This document shows, one piece after another, positions 34,585-45,300 of a stretch of DNA of 64,000 nt. Position numbers and translations under genes: made by a program. This stretch comes from Aquatica leii (lineage: Eukaryota; Arthropoda; Insecta; Coleoptera; Lampyridae): assembly GCA_035610365.1 (NCBI GenBank), contig CM069434.1:125296895-125360894 (forward strand), read 5' to 3'. The stretch's first letter is position 1. The number at the start of each line of letters is the position of its first letter. The notes beneath the pieces were generated by a model. It saw nothing but the letters and a program-made list of their open reading frames with translations. It made no database searches and was not told the origin of the DNA.

Positions 34585-37500
34585 TTGGAATTGAAAATTT
34601 GTGCTTCAATTGTGGGAAAAATAACCATAAATCTAGTGAGTGCCGCACCGATCGAAGAAATCTCTTTTGCGAGTCCTGTAAAAAACGGTCATATCGCTAA
34701 AGTTTGTATTAAAACGCACTTAAGTCAAGCAGCTGACAGTAAGCAGGTTTCAAATGAAGATGATGCAGTTTATTCATACGGAGTCAATATTATTCAACCC
34801 TTGTTCGACTTACTGGAAGTCAATCCTGATTCAAGAAAGTATATGGTTACAGTTCTCATAAATAATAAACCGCACAATATGGAAGTCGACTCAGGAGCGA
34901 AGTTTTCTATCCTCTCAGAAGATAAATTTTTCAAGCTCAACCTCGGAATTGCAATTCAACCAGCTAATGTAACATTCAGAACATTTTCAAAAGCTCTTGT
35001 TCCATGCAAAGGCAAAGCTAAGGTTAATGTCAAATATAAAAATAAATCTCTCTGCGCTGATCTGTACATTGTGCCACAGGGTCACGATTCCCTAATTGGA
35101 CGTGAATGGATAAGAGGTCTAGATCTTGAATTAAAAGAAATTGACGATGAACTGGCTCAACATACCACTTACCAGCCGGCTCCTGCCTCAGACGTGTCGC
35201 CAATGCTTCAAGTTGATGTTTTTCGAGAATTTGAAGACATTTTTCAAGAAAAGATAGGTTGTGTTCCAAATTTGAAAGTGTCACTTACTCTACGAAAGGA
35301 TGCCAAACCAATTTTTATCAGAGAACGCGATGTTCCTTACTCCTTACGAGAACAAGTTGAAAAAGAATTGGACGCACTTGAGCATTCAGGTATCATTACC
35401 CCTGTTTCCACAAGTGACTGGGGATCACCCCTTGTTGTAATACCTAAGCATGATGGAGGTATTAGAATCTGCGTTGATTACAAAACTGGAGTGAATGAAA
35501 GGTTAGAATTAGCCAATTTTCCGATTAGAAGAATTGAAGATGTTCTCAATAGCTTGCGTAATTCCAGATACTTCTGTAAGTTAGACTTATATAAAGCATA
35601 TTTACATTTGAAAGTCGATGAAGAGGGAAGTAAAATTCAAACAATTTCCACACACAAAGGAACATACAGAATGAACAGACTTAGTTTCGGAATAAAGACT
35701 GCTCCTTCGGAATTTAATCGTATCCTGTCACAACTTCTGCGTGGACTTCCAAACGTAGAAGCATATTTCGATGACATCATTGTCCATGCCGCTACTAAAG
35801 ATGAATGCATTTCTAATTTGCGAATGTGTTTGCAAAGATTGTCAGAAAATGATTTGCATCTAAACAGAAACAAATGTTCGTTCTTTCAAACAAAAACTGA
35901 ATATTTGGGATACGTTATCGAATATAACAAAATAAGCAAATCGCCAGAAAAGGTTCGAGCAGTGTTAGAAATGCCACGTCCTTCGAATGTAGAAGAATTG
36001 CGACAATTTCTGGGCATGGTAACATACTACTCGCGATTCATCCCTGATTTTTCAACAAAATGTTACCCTTTACGACGGTTGCTGTGCAAGAACCAGTGAT
36101 ACTTATGGACCGCTGCGTGTGAATCAGCTTTTATCAACCTTAAAACAAAACTGTGCAGTGAACGTGTTCTCATACCATACGATCCAGCGCTGCCGCTTAT
36201 CCTTACAACAGATGCCAGCCCCAGCGGAGTAGCTGCAGTACTTAGTCATTCAATTGATGGAAGTGAAAAGCCAATAGCGTATGCTTCACGATCACTGACT
36301 CATTCCGAACAAAATTACAGCCAGTTGGACCGCGAAGCTTTAGCCATAGTATTTGCCGTGACTAGATTCTATAATTACGTTTATGGAAGAAAATTTTATC
36401 TAATCACTGATAATGAACCTCTTACCAGAATTTTTGGCCAAAAACGGGCATTGCCACAAATGACGTCAGCGCGCTTACTTCGATACGCATCATTTTTATC
36501 TGGATTTGATTATACAGTAAGATTCAAGAAAGGTAAAGACAATGAAAATGTTGATTGCTTGTCTCGCGTCCCAATTGTTCAAAAACAGAAAACATTCGAC
36601 ACGTACATCAATCAAGAAGTTGATGATTTATACTCTGAAACTTTATTTCAAATTTCAAATATTTCTATTACCGCTGATATCATCTTACAAGAAACCACAA
36701 AGGACTCAGAATTACAAGCCATCATTAAAGAACTTCGAACAAAATCGGTAGATTCGTCGTTTACCCTTTCTCGTGGTATTTTATTTCGAGCCGATAGGGT
36801 TGTTATACCGAAAACTCTTCAAGCCTCTATTCTCCAGGAATTACATGCGACACACATAGGCATAACAAAAATGAAGCAACTAGCTAGACGTTACGTCTAT
36901 TGGGTTGGATTAGATCGTAACATAGAAGAACTTGTTAGAAGTTGTCAAGAATGCGCTAAACTGCGCAACAACCCTCCGAAAGTTATCGTACACCCGTGGG
37001 ATCCACCGAAGACCAACTGGGAACGTATTCATGTGGATTATGCTGGACCGTTCCAAAGACATCATTTCTTGGTGTGTGTTGATGCGAAGTCAAAATGGGC
37101 TGAAATCGAGACGCACCTACAACTGGTTCCACTATTGCTCTTTTAGAAGACATTTTTTCATTTCATGGATATCCTGAAATATTTGTATCGGGTAATGCTA
37201 CAATTTTTACAAGCACTGAATTCAAAGAATATTGTTCTACACATGGAGTGTCACAAAGATTTATTGCCCCCGGTCATCCCGCTACTAACGGGTTAGCTGA
37301 GCGGAACGTGCAAACCTTCAAGAATCGCCTGAAATCAATTTCAGAAGAACTAGGGAGTTTATCGCAGAAAGTTCAAAAAATCATGTTCAAATACCGGGCC
37401 ACTCCTCTTGCATGTGGTAAATCTCCGGCTGAACTCTATTACGGCCGCAAGATCAGAATTCAATTGGACGCAATTTTTCCAAATCACTCGCAGAAATCAC

Positions 37501-37916
37501 AGCTTGTGAAAAACCATGTTCGTTCCTTATCAGTGGAGGAGAGAGTTCAAATCCGCATGTTCCAACAAAATAGAGAAATCTGGGAATTTGGGTACGTCAC
37601 AGAAAGATTGGGCTCTCGTCACTACCTTGTGAAGATAGACTCAGGACGTATTATCAAACGCCATATTAACCAGTTATGTTCCACCCGTGTAACTCACCGA
37701 GACTTCAAGGAATCACATTCACAAAAACATTCCAACGCAACATATGTCACATTTGATGTTCCTAGATTACCTAGTCGAAGTGTTGAAGAAGAACTTCCAG
37801 AGATGCCAAATAACGCACCAACACCAAACAGAGACCAACAACCAGACTTACCTATTCTAAGGAGGTCTGAGCGTACCAAGAGACAACCTGTATTTTTAAG
37901 AGATTATGAATTATAA
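34585..37916 (+). pseudogene. pol: pol of the Mag-like element (protease, RT, RNase H, integrase), interrupted
   Basis: Protease MEVDSGAKFSIL (about 34879-34914). RT with RICVDYKTGVNERLE, FGIKTAPSEFNRIL and catalytic YFDD at 35764-35775. A TGA at 36097-36099 separates RT from RNase H (TTDASPSGVAAVLS, about 36208). Integrase: HATHIG...CQECAK zinc-binding region; first catalytic block IHVDYAGPF present; a frame change near 37115 with a resulting TAG at 37144-37146; the second catalytic block reads VSGNATIFTS where VSDNGTxFTS is expected, so the Asp is Gly (37191-37193); the Glu block NGLAERNVQTFK is present. The C-terminus runs to a TAA just before the 3' LTR. The integrase should be inactive even without the stops. 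Confidence 0.92.
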
Positions 37917-37917
37917 C

Positions 37918-38100
37918 TGTGGTATCCTCAGTAGAAACACAGCTTTAGCTGTAGTAGTAAGTTGCTAACTTCACACGAAAGAAAATGGTTGCGTTACTTT
38001 TCAAAGTTACTTTTTGTAGTTTGTAGTGTATTAGAATAATGTATATGTAAGATGATAAAGGACAAAATAAACGATGTAACAAATGTGTACAATTACAACA
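37918..38100 (+). repeat. 3' LTR of the Mag-like element
   Basis: 183 bp, apparently identical to the 5' LTR, starting two bases after the pol stop codon; followed by CATTT. Confidence 0.95.
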
Positions 38101-38105
38101 CATTT

Positions 38106-38903
38106 TTAACTTCGTATAGGACGTTGAGCAGATTTTATTTATGATTTATGATTCTCGAAACTAAAATTCTTGTCCAGATAACACCCTAAACTTTTTGCCG
38201 ATGATGCCCACTTAACGTTTGCATCATTTAATACTAAATTAATTTTACTTAAGTCTATCTGTGCTATTAATTTTTTGCTACCAATACATAAAGCAACCGA
38301 TTTATTAGGATTTAGTTTAAGACCATTGTTAACACACCATTTTGCAATATTTCGCAGATCTTCGTTAATTAATTTTAATGATTTTTTAATTTAATGGGTT
38401 TAAAAAAAATATATAATTGTACATCATCTGCATACAAGTGGTATTTTAGATGCTTAAGAGACTTAGCAATATCAAATATAAATAAGGAGAACAGTATAGG
38501 AACACCACTCTTAGTTTTAATCATGTTGGAGTATTGATCTTTGTAGTTTACACACTGTACTCGACCTGTAATGTAATTTTGAAACCATTGAACCTCGGTA
38601 TCTTTTACCCCTATATAATTCAGTTTTGCCAATAGTAATTCAAAATTTACTAGATCAAACGCTTTTCTCTGATCAAGAAGTATTAATATGGTAACTTCAG
38701 AGTTATCCATGGCAATGCTAATGTCGTTTGTAATTTTAAGTAAAGCAGTTTGTGTGCTATACCTTCGTCGAAAGCCTGACTTAAATATGGCAGGATCAAA
38801 TTTTTATCTAAATAAGTTTTAAATTGTTCAAATACTACCTTTTCAATTATTTTGGAGAATATTGGTAAAATACTTAACGGCCGTAAATCAGAAATGTTAC
38901 ACG
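38106..38903 (-). pseudogene. LINE ORF2, RT domain (outer LINE)
   Basis: Read leftwards from 38903: ISDLRPLSILPIFSKIIEKV (RT fingers), then after a frame change near 38790 DQRKAFDLV (catalytic D in the RKAFD block), WFQNYITGRVQCV, KSGVP..ILFSLFIFDI (the PQGSxLGPLLF block, damaged), and the catalytic YADD followed by VQLYI. More sequence follows (AKWCVNNGLKLNPNKS) with frame changes up to the Mag-like insertion, and the rest is at 31196-31751. It starts inside RT, so this copy is 5'-truncated. Confidence 0.88.
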
Positions 38904-39887
38904 CATTTCATCGGTTTGTTAGCCTTTACCCACACGACGAAGTCCACACACTAAACTAGTATTTATTTCTCACCCATTATTATCTAATTTTGAGTCATTA
39001 TATTTAGACACATTAATATTACACTCAATACACTGCACTTTAATTTTCAATCGTAACCCGCCTACCCTATTGTTACGAAAGGAAAATTTTAAAATTAATT
39101 ATTAAATGTAAAATATACAATTATTCATATAGAAATTAGGTTATTATATTAAGAAATGTAATCATACATCCAAAGAGGAAGATGAGTTATAATTCTCAAT
39201 GTTACATTGCGGTAATTACTAAAAAAATTGGGACCAACATCCACATGGAAAATTACATACCTTGACTAAATCTTCCTGTAAAAACAGGCATGTGGAGGAT
39301 GTGGTTTCAATGAACAATGGATGTATGAAGAGTATCAATATTAAACCAATCAGGAGAGGTATTAATTAGTACCTACTCATTATTCATGAGCATTCATTAT
39401 TATTATTAGTAGTGCAGTGAAATGTCACTCCAAATAATGTAAGTCTTTATATTTTTATTAATTGTTAAGCTTTATATTAAATGTAAATAAAATGCTTAAA
39501 TATTACTTCGAAAAATGATTCTGGTTGAAAGTCACGACCTCTTACATAGCAAACCCCGCTATAACCCCCGTATCGTGACACTATGTTCAGATGAAATCAG
39601 AAGAGAACCTCCGCATTATTTACAAATTGCTATTTCAGATAACATAGTCTCCAAACTTTTTATGTTAACAATATCAAAACATTCTTCATTTTCAGATTTA
39701 TGACTAGCATATTTAATAAGATGTTTCCTTATTTTATTCTTGGAAAAACTTTTTTTTGTGGGAGTGAATTTCGAGTAGGTGATTTAGGTCTAACTTCACT
39801 GGAAGTAAGGTTATTTTCAAACTACAAAACTTTAGGTTTGCCAACATTTTTACGTTTTTTGAAAACTTTTGTTTGCACACGAGGCAT
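38904..39887 (-). pseudogene. Mutator-like transposase, N-terminal half, with a solo LTR inside
   Basis: Start ATG at 39885-39887: MPRVQTKVFKKRKNVGKPKV, a basic N-terminus typical of this family, then a TAG, SEVRPKSPTRNSLPQKK, IVNIKSLETMLSEIAICK, a TAA, and CGGSLLISSEH up to the solo LTR at 39580. After the LTR (39070 leftwards) the same frame continues with KIKVQCIECNINVSKY and EINTSLVCGLRRVGKG, the zinc-ribbon-like CxxC and the domain before the MNLPTPP block. It ends at 38904, where the LINE begins; the continuation is at 19754. Four in-frame stops are present (near the N-terminus, before CGG, and two near the end). Confidence 0.85.
39067..39584. mobile_element. Solo LTR, 510 bp, with CTAT duplication
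   Basis: 39071-39580 starts TGTTACGA and ends TCGTGACA (ends complementary at 7 of 8 positions) and is bounded by CTAT at 39067-39070 and 39581-39584. Removing it restores the flanking Mutator-like coding frame, so both borders are certain. TGT...ACA ends and a 4-bp duplication indicate a Ty3/gypsy-type LTR left by LTR-LTR recombination. It is unrelated to the two full elements nearby. Confidence 0.88.
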
Positions 39888-40098
39888 TTTAAACAACTTT
39901 TTATAACTAGACAAAAAAACAATGTCAAACAATAAAAGTAACTTTCACTTCACTGATTTTTCACCAAAACAATCTCGATTTAAAAACATAAAAAATAAAG
40001 ATCAACTATTGCAACGATATTTAGTCAAAAATGAGCACAAAAAAACAGGCTAGGCTATATGTAAGGTTTTATAATAGTATATTAAAACACAAGTTACA

Positions 40099-40189
40099 GA
40101 ATGAACGCGCTTCAAGCACGAGACCGGATTTCATACACGAGCCGCGCAGCGGCGAGTTTATGAAGCGGTCGAGTGATTGAAACGTATTC
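40099..40189. repeat. Imperfect hairpin, CpG-rich
   Basis: The left arm begins GAATGAACGCGCTTCAAGC and passes through ACCGGATTTCATA. The right arm runs TATGAAGCGGTC to TTGAAACGTATTC. The loop is the GC-rich GAGCCGCGCAGCGGCGAG region, itself a small palindrome. Composition and layout resemble 22648-22739. Confidence 0.65.
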
Positions 40190-40536
40190 TATGACGTGTG
40201 CTTTATACTATTTTCTCTATTTTAATACAATATTTGAAATTTTTCGTATAATTTTAATTTTAAAACAACATTGGTAAACTTTTATATTTTATTGAATTGA
40301 CAACATTTACATTTTGACATATTGAAATTTATGTGTTAACCTAAAATCTCATACAAAATTATCTCTTTTCACCTTTATAAGTAAATAACTGAATTAATAA
40401 AACGTCTTTATTTTATCTTGGCATCAAAAATTTGAATTTTAATTGTTAAATTCCAATAATTTTGATTTCTTTTTCGTGTAACGTCAACTTACGATGCAGA
40501 GATACCAACTTTGAATAAACTAACATTACCAAAAAT

Positions 40537-40564
40537 CGTGTAAGAATTTGCTTATTCTTACACG
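40537..40564. repeat. Perfect 11-bp hairpin
   Basis: CGTGTAAGAAT, loop TTGCTT, ATTCTTACACG. A second, weaker pair (GTGTGAGAATC / AATTCTTATG) follows at once. AT-rich, not followed by a T run in a transcription context, so no terminator role is claimed. Confidence 0.75.
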
Positions 40565-40757
40565 GATTTTAGTGTGAGAATCGCTAATTCTTATGTCGAA
40601 ATAGAGAAAAATGTATATAACTCTGAAATGTTTTTGCAACGCCATCCTATGGTCAAAATACTGCCACCATCACCACCAATATATAGGAAACTATAAATTA
40701 GTACGGAAGGTAGAAAAGTTGTCAACTATTGACAAGTAACGCTGTCAAAATCCCAAC

Positions 40758-40765
40758 TATAAAAG
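40758..40765 (+). promoter_or_regulatory. TATA-like box upstream of the exon array
   Basis: TATAAAAG lies 288 bp before the ATG-bearing exon. It would place a start of transcription near 40790, with a 5' untranslated exon and an intron before 41043. No insect initiator consensus was seen, and such strings occur by chance in AT-rich DNA. Confidence 0.3.
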
Positions 40766-41042
40766 AGGTTAGGAACATTGTAACTAATTTAACGTTTTTT
40801 ATTCATATTACTTTGGTTTTAGTAGGCAAAATTTAATAAACTTAATCTTAAATTAATCACAAAAGATGATGGAAAAATAAAATGTAAAATGTAGTGCTTT
40901 TAGGTGGGTAGTTGTACCGCCATATAAATTTTTATTCTAATTATACCTACACTTCATATCAGTATAGCAGTGTTTAAAATTCACTTAACATTCGATTACT
41001 AACTTTGTAGTAATTTTTAAACAATAATTATTTTGTTTCCAG

Positions 41043-41082
41043 AAGATGCGCAAACTCCAAATTATAGAAGAAGAACCGGAAG
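41043..41082 (+). CDS. Candidate first coding exon of the mini-exon gene
   Basis: A 40-nt box between TTTTGTTTCCAG and AG/GTAAGA, both strong splice consensus. The ATG at 41046 gives MRKLQIIEEEPE and leaves one G, which joins the AC or AT at the start of the following boxes to make an Asp codon. The other frame boundaries also agree: every 45-nt box downstream starts and ends in the same phase. The 12 residues are not recognised. It is not obviously homologous to the repeated box, but the intron after it is a diverged version of the repeat intron. Confidence 0.5.
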
Positions 41083-41832
41083 GTAAGATTTCACCGCTAT
41101 TGTGTTTGTTTTTTTTTTGTTAAGTACGAACTATAGTTGCATCGTGTGGAGTGTGTGCTTGAGGCTGTATGCTTGTACTGCATGGTGAGCGATGGTGAGC
41201 ACGGTGATTTATTCAGGAATGAATTTTTTAATATTGAAACGTTGGCAAAGTTACTGTCAATTTTCAGAACGTTCACGAACTTACTGTTAGCTTGCATAAG
41301 GTTTACTGAAGGATGCAGGAAGTTCTTAAAAAGATAGAAATATATAAAGGAATGAAGGAATCATAGGTCAGTTATTCGAAGTCGGAAGTATTAAGAACAT
41401 TTTTAAATAAATAAGTGATTAACGCGTGTGTTTGAGATAAATATAATGATATAATATAAAATTCAAGCGTACGTACCTTTAATGTAAACATGTGTCAGTT
41501 TTAAATAAACAGAACTTATCCGCGGACTTTATTTTTCGAGTGATTGTAATATAAAAAAATTAGTGCAAGCGTTTTTCTTAAATATCGATAGATTTAATTA
41601 GTTACGTATAGTTCTAAACGTGTAAATATTTTGTTATAAAAAAATTAGTTTTAAAATTCGTTACAATATGTTACCTTATAAATTTTTTTTTATAGTTATG
41701 ATCAGTTTTAAGAATATCTATTTTAATTACTTTAACTAATTTCTGTTAATATATTTTAACCGTATCATATTGTATTTAATATGAATTATGTTTGTAATTA
41801 ACTGTAAACACTTGTATTATTATTGTTTACAG
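41083..41832 (+). repeat. Diverged founder-like repeat unit (first intron)
   Basis: The first 260 bp match the donor side of the array intron with many changes (for example GTAAGATTTCACCGCTATTG versus GTAAGATTTCACCAATGTTT). The last 140 bp match the acceptor side closely. About 330 bp in between are absent from array units. This looks like the ancestral intron from which the amplified unit arose by internal deletion, or an edge copy that escaped homogenisation. Confidence 0.75.
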
Positions 41833-41877
41833 ACTCGTCGCCGGAGGGGATGGACGCGTCCGTCCTACTAGTTAGTG
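41833..41877 (+). CDS. Candidate mini-exon, first copy
   Basis: 45 nt starting ACTCGTCGCC (all later copies start ATTCGTCGCC) and ending TAGTTAGTG before GTAAGA. Joined after the exon at 41043-41082 it reads D-SSPEGMDASVLLVS and leaves one G for the next box. Only this one of the three frames is open; the other two meet TAG in CTAGTTAG. It is the representative of the 30 intact 45-nt boxes. Function unknown; the peptide alternates a Ser/Pro/Glu turn-like part and a short hydrophobic part. Confidence 0.45.
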
Positions 41878-42255
41878 GTAAGATTTCACCAATGTTTTGT
41901 GTTTGTTTTTTCTTAAGTAGGAATTAGTTAAAGTTTCGGTGGCCCATATGCTTGCACTATATGCTTGGCTGTATGGTGAGCACAGTAATTAATTTAGAAT
42001 TCATTTCTTTATATGTAGTACCTTTGGAAAAATATGTGACAAAAAAATTTCTGTAAAAAAATCTTTTTATGCTTATGAGTTTTTAGAACGTCAATTCAAG
42101 TTGGAGACCTTTATTTTGTAAAATTTTATTAATAAAATGTCTATTTTAATTATTTTAACTAATTTCTGTTAATATATTTTAACCGTATCTTATTGTATTT
42201 AATATGAATTATGTTTGTAATTAACTGTAAACACTTGTATTATTATTGTTTACAG

Positions 42256-42300
42256 ATTCGTCGCCGGAGGGCATAGACGCGTCCGTCCTACTAGTTAGTG
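42256..42300 (+). CDS. Candidate mini-exon, Ile variant
   Basis: 45 nt with GGCATAGAC instead of GGGATGGAC, so Met becomes Ile without changing phase. The same variant recurs at 43518 and 47302. It keeps the reading frame through two base changes. Confidence 0.4.
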
Positions 42301-45300
42301 GTAAGATTTCACCAATGTTTTGTGTTTGTTTTTTCTTAAGTAGGAATTAGTTAAAGTTTCGGTGGCCCATATGCTTGCACTATATGCTTGGCTGTATGGT
42401 GAGCACAGTGATTAATTTAGAATTCATTTCTTTATATGTGGTACCTTTGGAAGAATATGTGACAAAAAAAAATTTCTGTAAAAAAATCTTTTATGCTTAC
42501 GAGTTTTTAGAACGTCAATTCAAGTTGGAGACCTTTATTTTGTAAAATTTTATTATTAAAATGTCTATTTTAATTATTTTAACTAATTTCTGTTAATATA
42601 TTTTAACCGTATCTTATTGTATTTAATATGAATTATGTTTGTAATTAATTGTAAACACTTGTATTATTATTGTTTACAGATTCGTCGCCGGAGGGATGGA
42701 CGCGTCCGTCCTACTAGTTAGTGGTAAGATTTCACCAATGTTTTGTGTTTGTTTTTCTTAAGTAGGAATTAGTTAAAGTTTCGGTGGCCCATATGCTTGC
42801 ACTATATGCTTGGCTGTATGGTGAGCACAGTGATTAATTTAGAATTCATTTCTTTATATGTAGTACCTTTGGAAAAATATGTGACAAAAAAATTTCTGTA
42901 AAAATCTTTTTATGCTTATGAGTTTATAGAACGTCAATTCAAGTTGAGACCTTTATTTTGTAAAATTTTATTAATAAAATGTCTATTTTAATTATTTTAA
43001 CTAATTTCTGTTAATATATTTTAACCGTATCTTATTGTATTTAATATGAATTATGTTTGTAATTAATTGTAAACACTTGTATTATTATTGTTTACAGATT
43101 CGTCGCCGGAGGGATGGACGCGTCCGTCCTACTAGTTAGTGGTAAGATTTCACCAATGTTTTGTGTTTGTTTTTTCTTAAGTAGGAATTAGTTAAAGTTT
43201 CGGTGGCCCATATGCTTGCACTATATGCTTGGCTGTATGGTGAGCACAGTGATTAATTTAGAATTCATTTCTTTATATGTAGTACCTTTGGAAAAATATG
43301 TGACAAAAAAATTTCTGTAAAAATATTATTATGCTTATGGGGTTTTAGAACGTCAATTCAAGTTGGAGACCTTTATTTTGTAAAATTTTATTAATAAAAT
43401 GTCTATTTTAATTATTTTAACTAATTTCTGTTAATATATTTTAACCGTATCTTATTGTATTTAATATGAATTATGTTTGTAATTAACTGTAAACACTTGT
43501 ATTATTATTGTTTACAGATTCGTCGCCGGAGGGCATAGACGCGTCCGTCCTACTAGTTAGTGGTAAGATTTCACCAATGTTTTGTGTTTGTTTTTTCTTA
43601 AGTAGGAATTAGTTAAAGTTTCGGTGGCCCATATGCTTGCACTATATGCTTGGCTGTATGGTGAGCACAGTGATTAATTTAGAATTCATTTCTTTATATG
43701 TGGTACCTTTGGAAGAATATGTGACAAAAAAAAATTTCTGTAAAAAAATCTTTTTATGCTTACGAGTTTTTAGAACGTCAATTCAAGTTGGAGACCTTTA
43801 TTTTGTAAAATTTTATTATTAAAATGTCTATTTTAATTATTTTAACTAATTTCTGTTAATATATTTTAACCGTATCTTATTGTATTTAATATGAATTATG
43901 TTTGTAATTAATTGTAAACACTTGTATTATTATTGTTTACAGATTCGTCGCCGGAGGGGATGGACGCGTCCGTCCTACTAGTTAGTGGTAAGATTTCACC
44001 AATGTTTTGTGTTTGTTTTTTCTTAAGTAGGAATTAGTTAAAGTTTCGGTGGCCCATATGCTTGCACTATATGCTTGGCTGTATGGTGAGCACAGTGATT
44101 AATTTAGAATTCATTTCTTTATATGTAGTACCTTTGGAAAAATATGTGACAAAAAAATTTCTGTAAAAATCTTTTATGCTTATGAGTTTATAGAACGTCA
44201 ATTCAAGTTGGAGACCTTTATTTTGTAAAATTTTATTAATAAAATGTCTATTTTAATTATTTTAACTAATTTCTGTTAATATATTTTAACCGTATCTTAT
44301 TGTATTTAATATGAATTATGTTTGTAATTAATTGTAAACACTTGTATTATTATTGTTTACAGATTCGTCGCCGGAGGATGGACGCGTCCGTCCTACTAGT
44401 TAGTGGTAAGATTTCACCAATGTTTTGTGTTTGTTTTTTCTTAAGTAGGAATTAGTTAAAGTTTCGGTGGCCCATATGCTTGCACTATATGCTTGGCTGT
44501 ATGGTGAGCACAGTGATTAATTTAGAATTCATTTCTTTATATGTAGTACCTTTGGAAAAATATGTGACAAAAAAATTTCTGTAAAAAAATCTTTTTATGC
44601 TTATGAGTTTATAGAACGTCAATTCAAGTTGGAGACCTTTATTTTGTAAAATTTTATTAATAAAATGTCTATTTTAATTATTTTAACTAATTTCTGTTAA
44701 TATATTTTAACCGTATCTTATTGTATTTAATATGAATTATGTTTGTAATTAATTGTAAACACTTGTATTATTATTGTTTACAGATTCGTCGCCGGAGGGA
44801 TGGACGCGTCCGTCCTACTAGTTAGTGGTAAGATTTCACCAATGTTTTGTGTTTGTTTTTTCTTAAGTAGGAATTAGTTAAAGTTTCGGTGGCCCATATG
44901 CTTGCACTATATGCTTGGCTGTATGGTGAGCACAGTGATTAATTTAGAATTCATTTCTTTATATGTAGTACCTTTGGAAAAATATGTGACAAAAAAATTT
45001 CTGTAAAAATCTTTTTATGCTTATGAGTTTTTAGAACGTCAATTCAAGTTGGAGACCTTTATTTTGTAAAATTTTATTAATAAAATGTCTATTTTAATTA
45101 TTTTAACTAATTTCTGTTAATATATTTTAACCGTATCTTATTGTATTTAATATGAATTATGTTTGTAATTAATTGTAAACACTTGTATTATTATTGTTTA
45201 CAGATTCGTCGCCGGAGGATGGACGCGTCCGTCCTACTAGTTAGTGGTAAGATTTCACCAATGTTTTGTGTTTGTTTTTTCTTAAGTAGGAATTAGTTAA

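Larger units (their letters stand above)
32163..34700 (+). pseudogene. gag: gag of the Mag-like element, split by a LINE
   Basis: Start ATG at 32163 (MDAEQLKQILGVFAETI). The capsid-like region includes FENYDAKKEKFTCYLERF and the LLCASIG...YEDLVDNF helix pattern of Ty3-type Gag, then an Arg/Ser-rich linker. The frame is cut at 32958 by a LINE and resumes at 34489 in the same frame (insertion plus duplication 1530 bp, a multiple of three), with more RS repeats and a CCHC knuckle (CFNCGKNNHKSSEC, from 34602). A second knuckle begins at CESC, but the frame is shifted inside it by one extra A in an A run (about 34680-34685), giving a stop at 34698-34700 while pol continues in the +1 frame. Confidence 0.88.
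31752..38105 (+). mobile_element. Mag-like Ty3/gypsy LTR retrotransposon inserted in the LINE
   Basis: Full element 31757-38100 with 183-bp LTRs (TGTGG...ACA) that appear identical, bounded by the 5-bp duplication CATTT at 31752-31756 and 38101-38105. It has a primer binding site, gag and pol, and no env. Identical LTRs mean a very recent insertion, more recent than the LINE it interrupts. A second LINE sits in its gag. Assignment to the Mag-like lineage rests on the TTGGCGAC primer site, the double-knuckle gag and the YFDD-type RT. Confidence 0.93.
19755..38903 (-). mobile_element. Composite LINE insertion (host of nested elements)
   Basis: A 5'-truncated LINE on the minus strand split the Mutator-like transposase. 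Its 5' end is at 38903 (RT similarity starts ISDLRPLSILP) and its A-rich 3' tail ends at 19755, next to CATTT. The same CATTT is at 38904-38908, as expected for a target-site duplication. Joining the flanks across one CATTT keeps the transposase frame open. LINE pieces are at 38106-38903, 31196-31751 and 19755-19878. Between them lie the Mag-like element, the errantivirus-type gypsy and unclassified DNA at 19879-23915. The assignment of the 19755-19878 tail to the same LINE as the RT pieces is inference from the flank match. Confidence 0.65.
39888..40757. other. Non-coding AT-rich stretch
   Basis: 39888-40080 is probably 5' untranslated sequence of the Mutator-like element. The rest holds two hairpins, annotated separately. 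No open frame of interest. Confidence 0.55.

Noticed and set aside
34677-34690. A AAA AAC as a programmed frameshift site between gag and pol of the Mag-like element
   Set aside because: The shift needed is +1 relative to gag, not -1, and it falls inside the second zinc knuckle; a one-base A insertion explains it better.
39515-39906. Plus-strand open frames near 39.6-39.9 kb
   Set aside because: They are complements of the minus-strand Mutator-like transposase and the end of the solo LTR.
43637-43822. Open frame of 61 codons inside the right array
   Set aside because: It lies in the intron-like part of one unit and is present only because of local run-length variation; other units do not keep it open.
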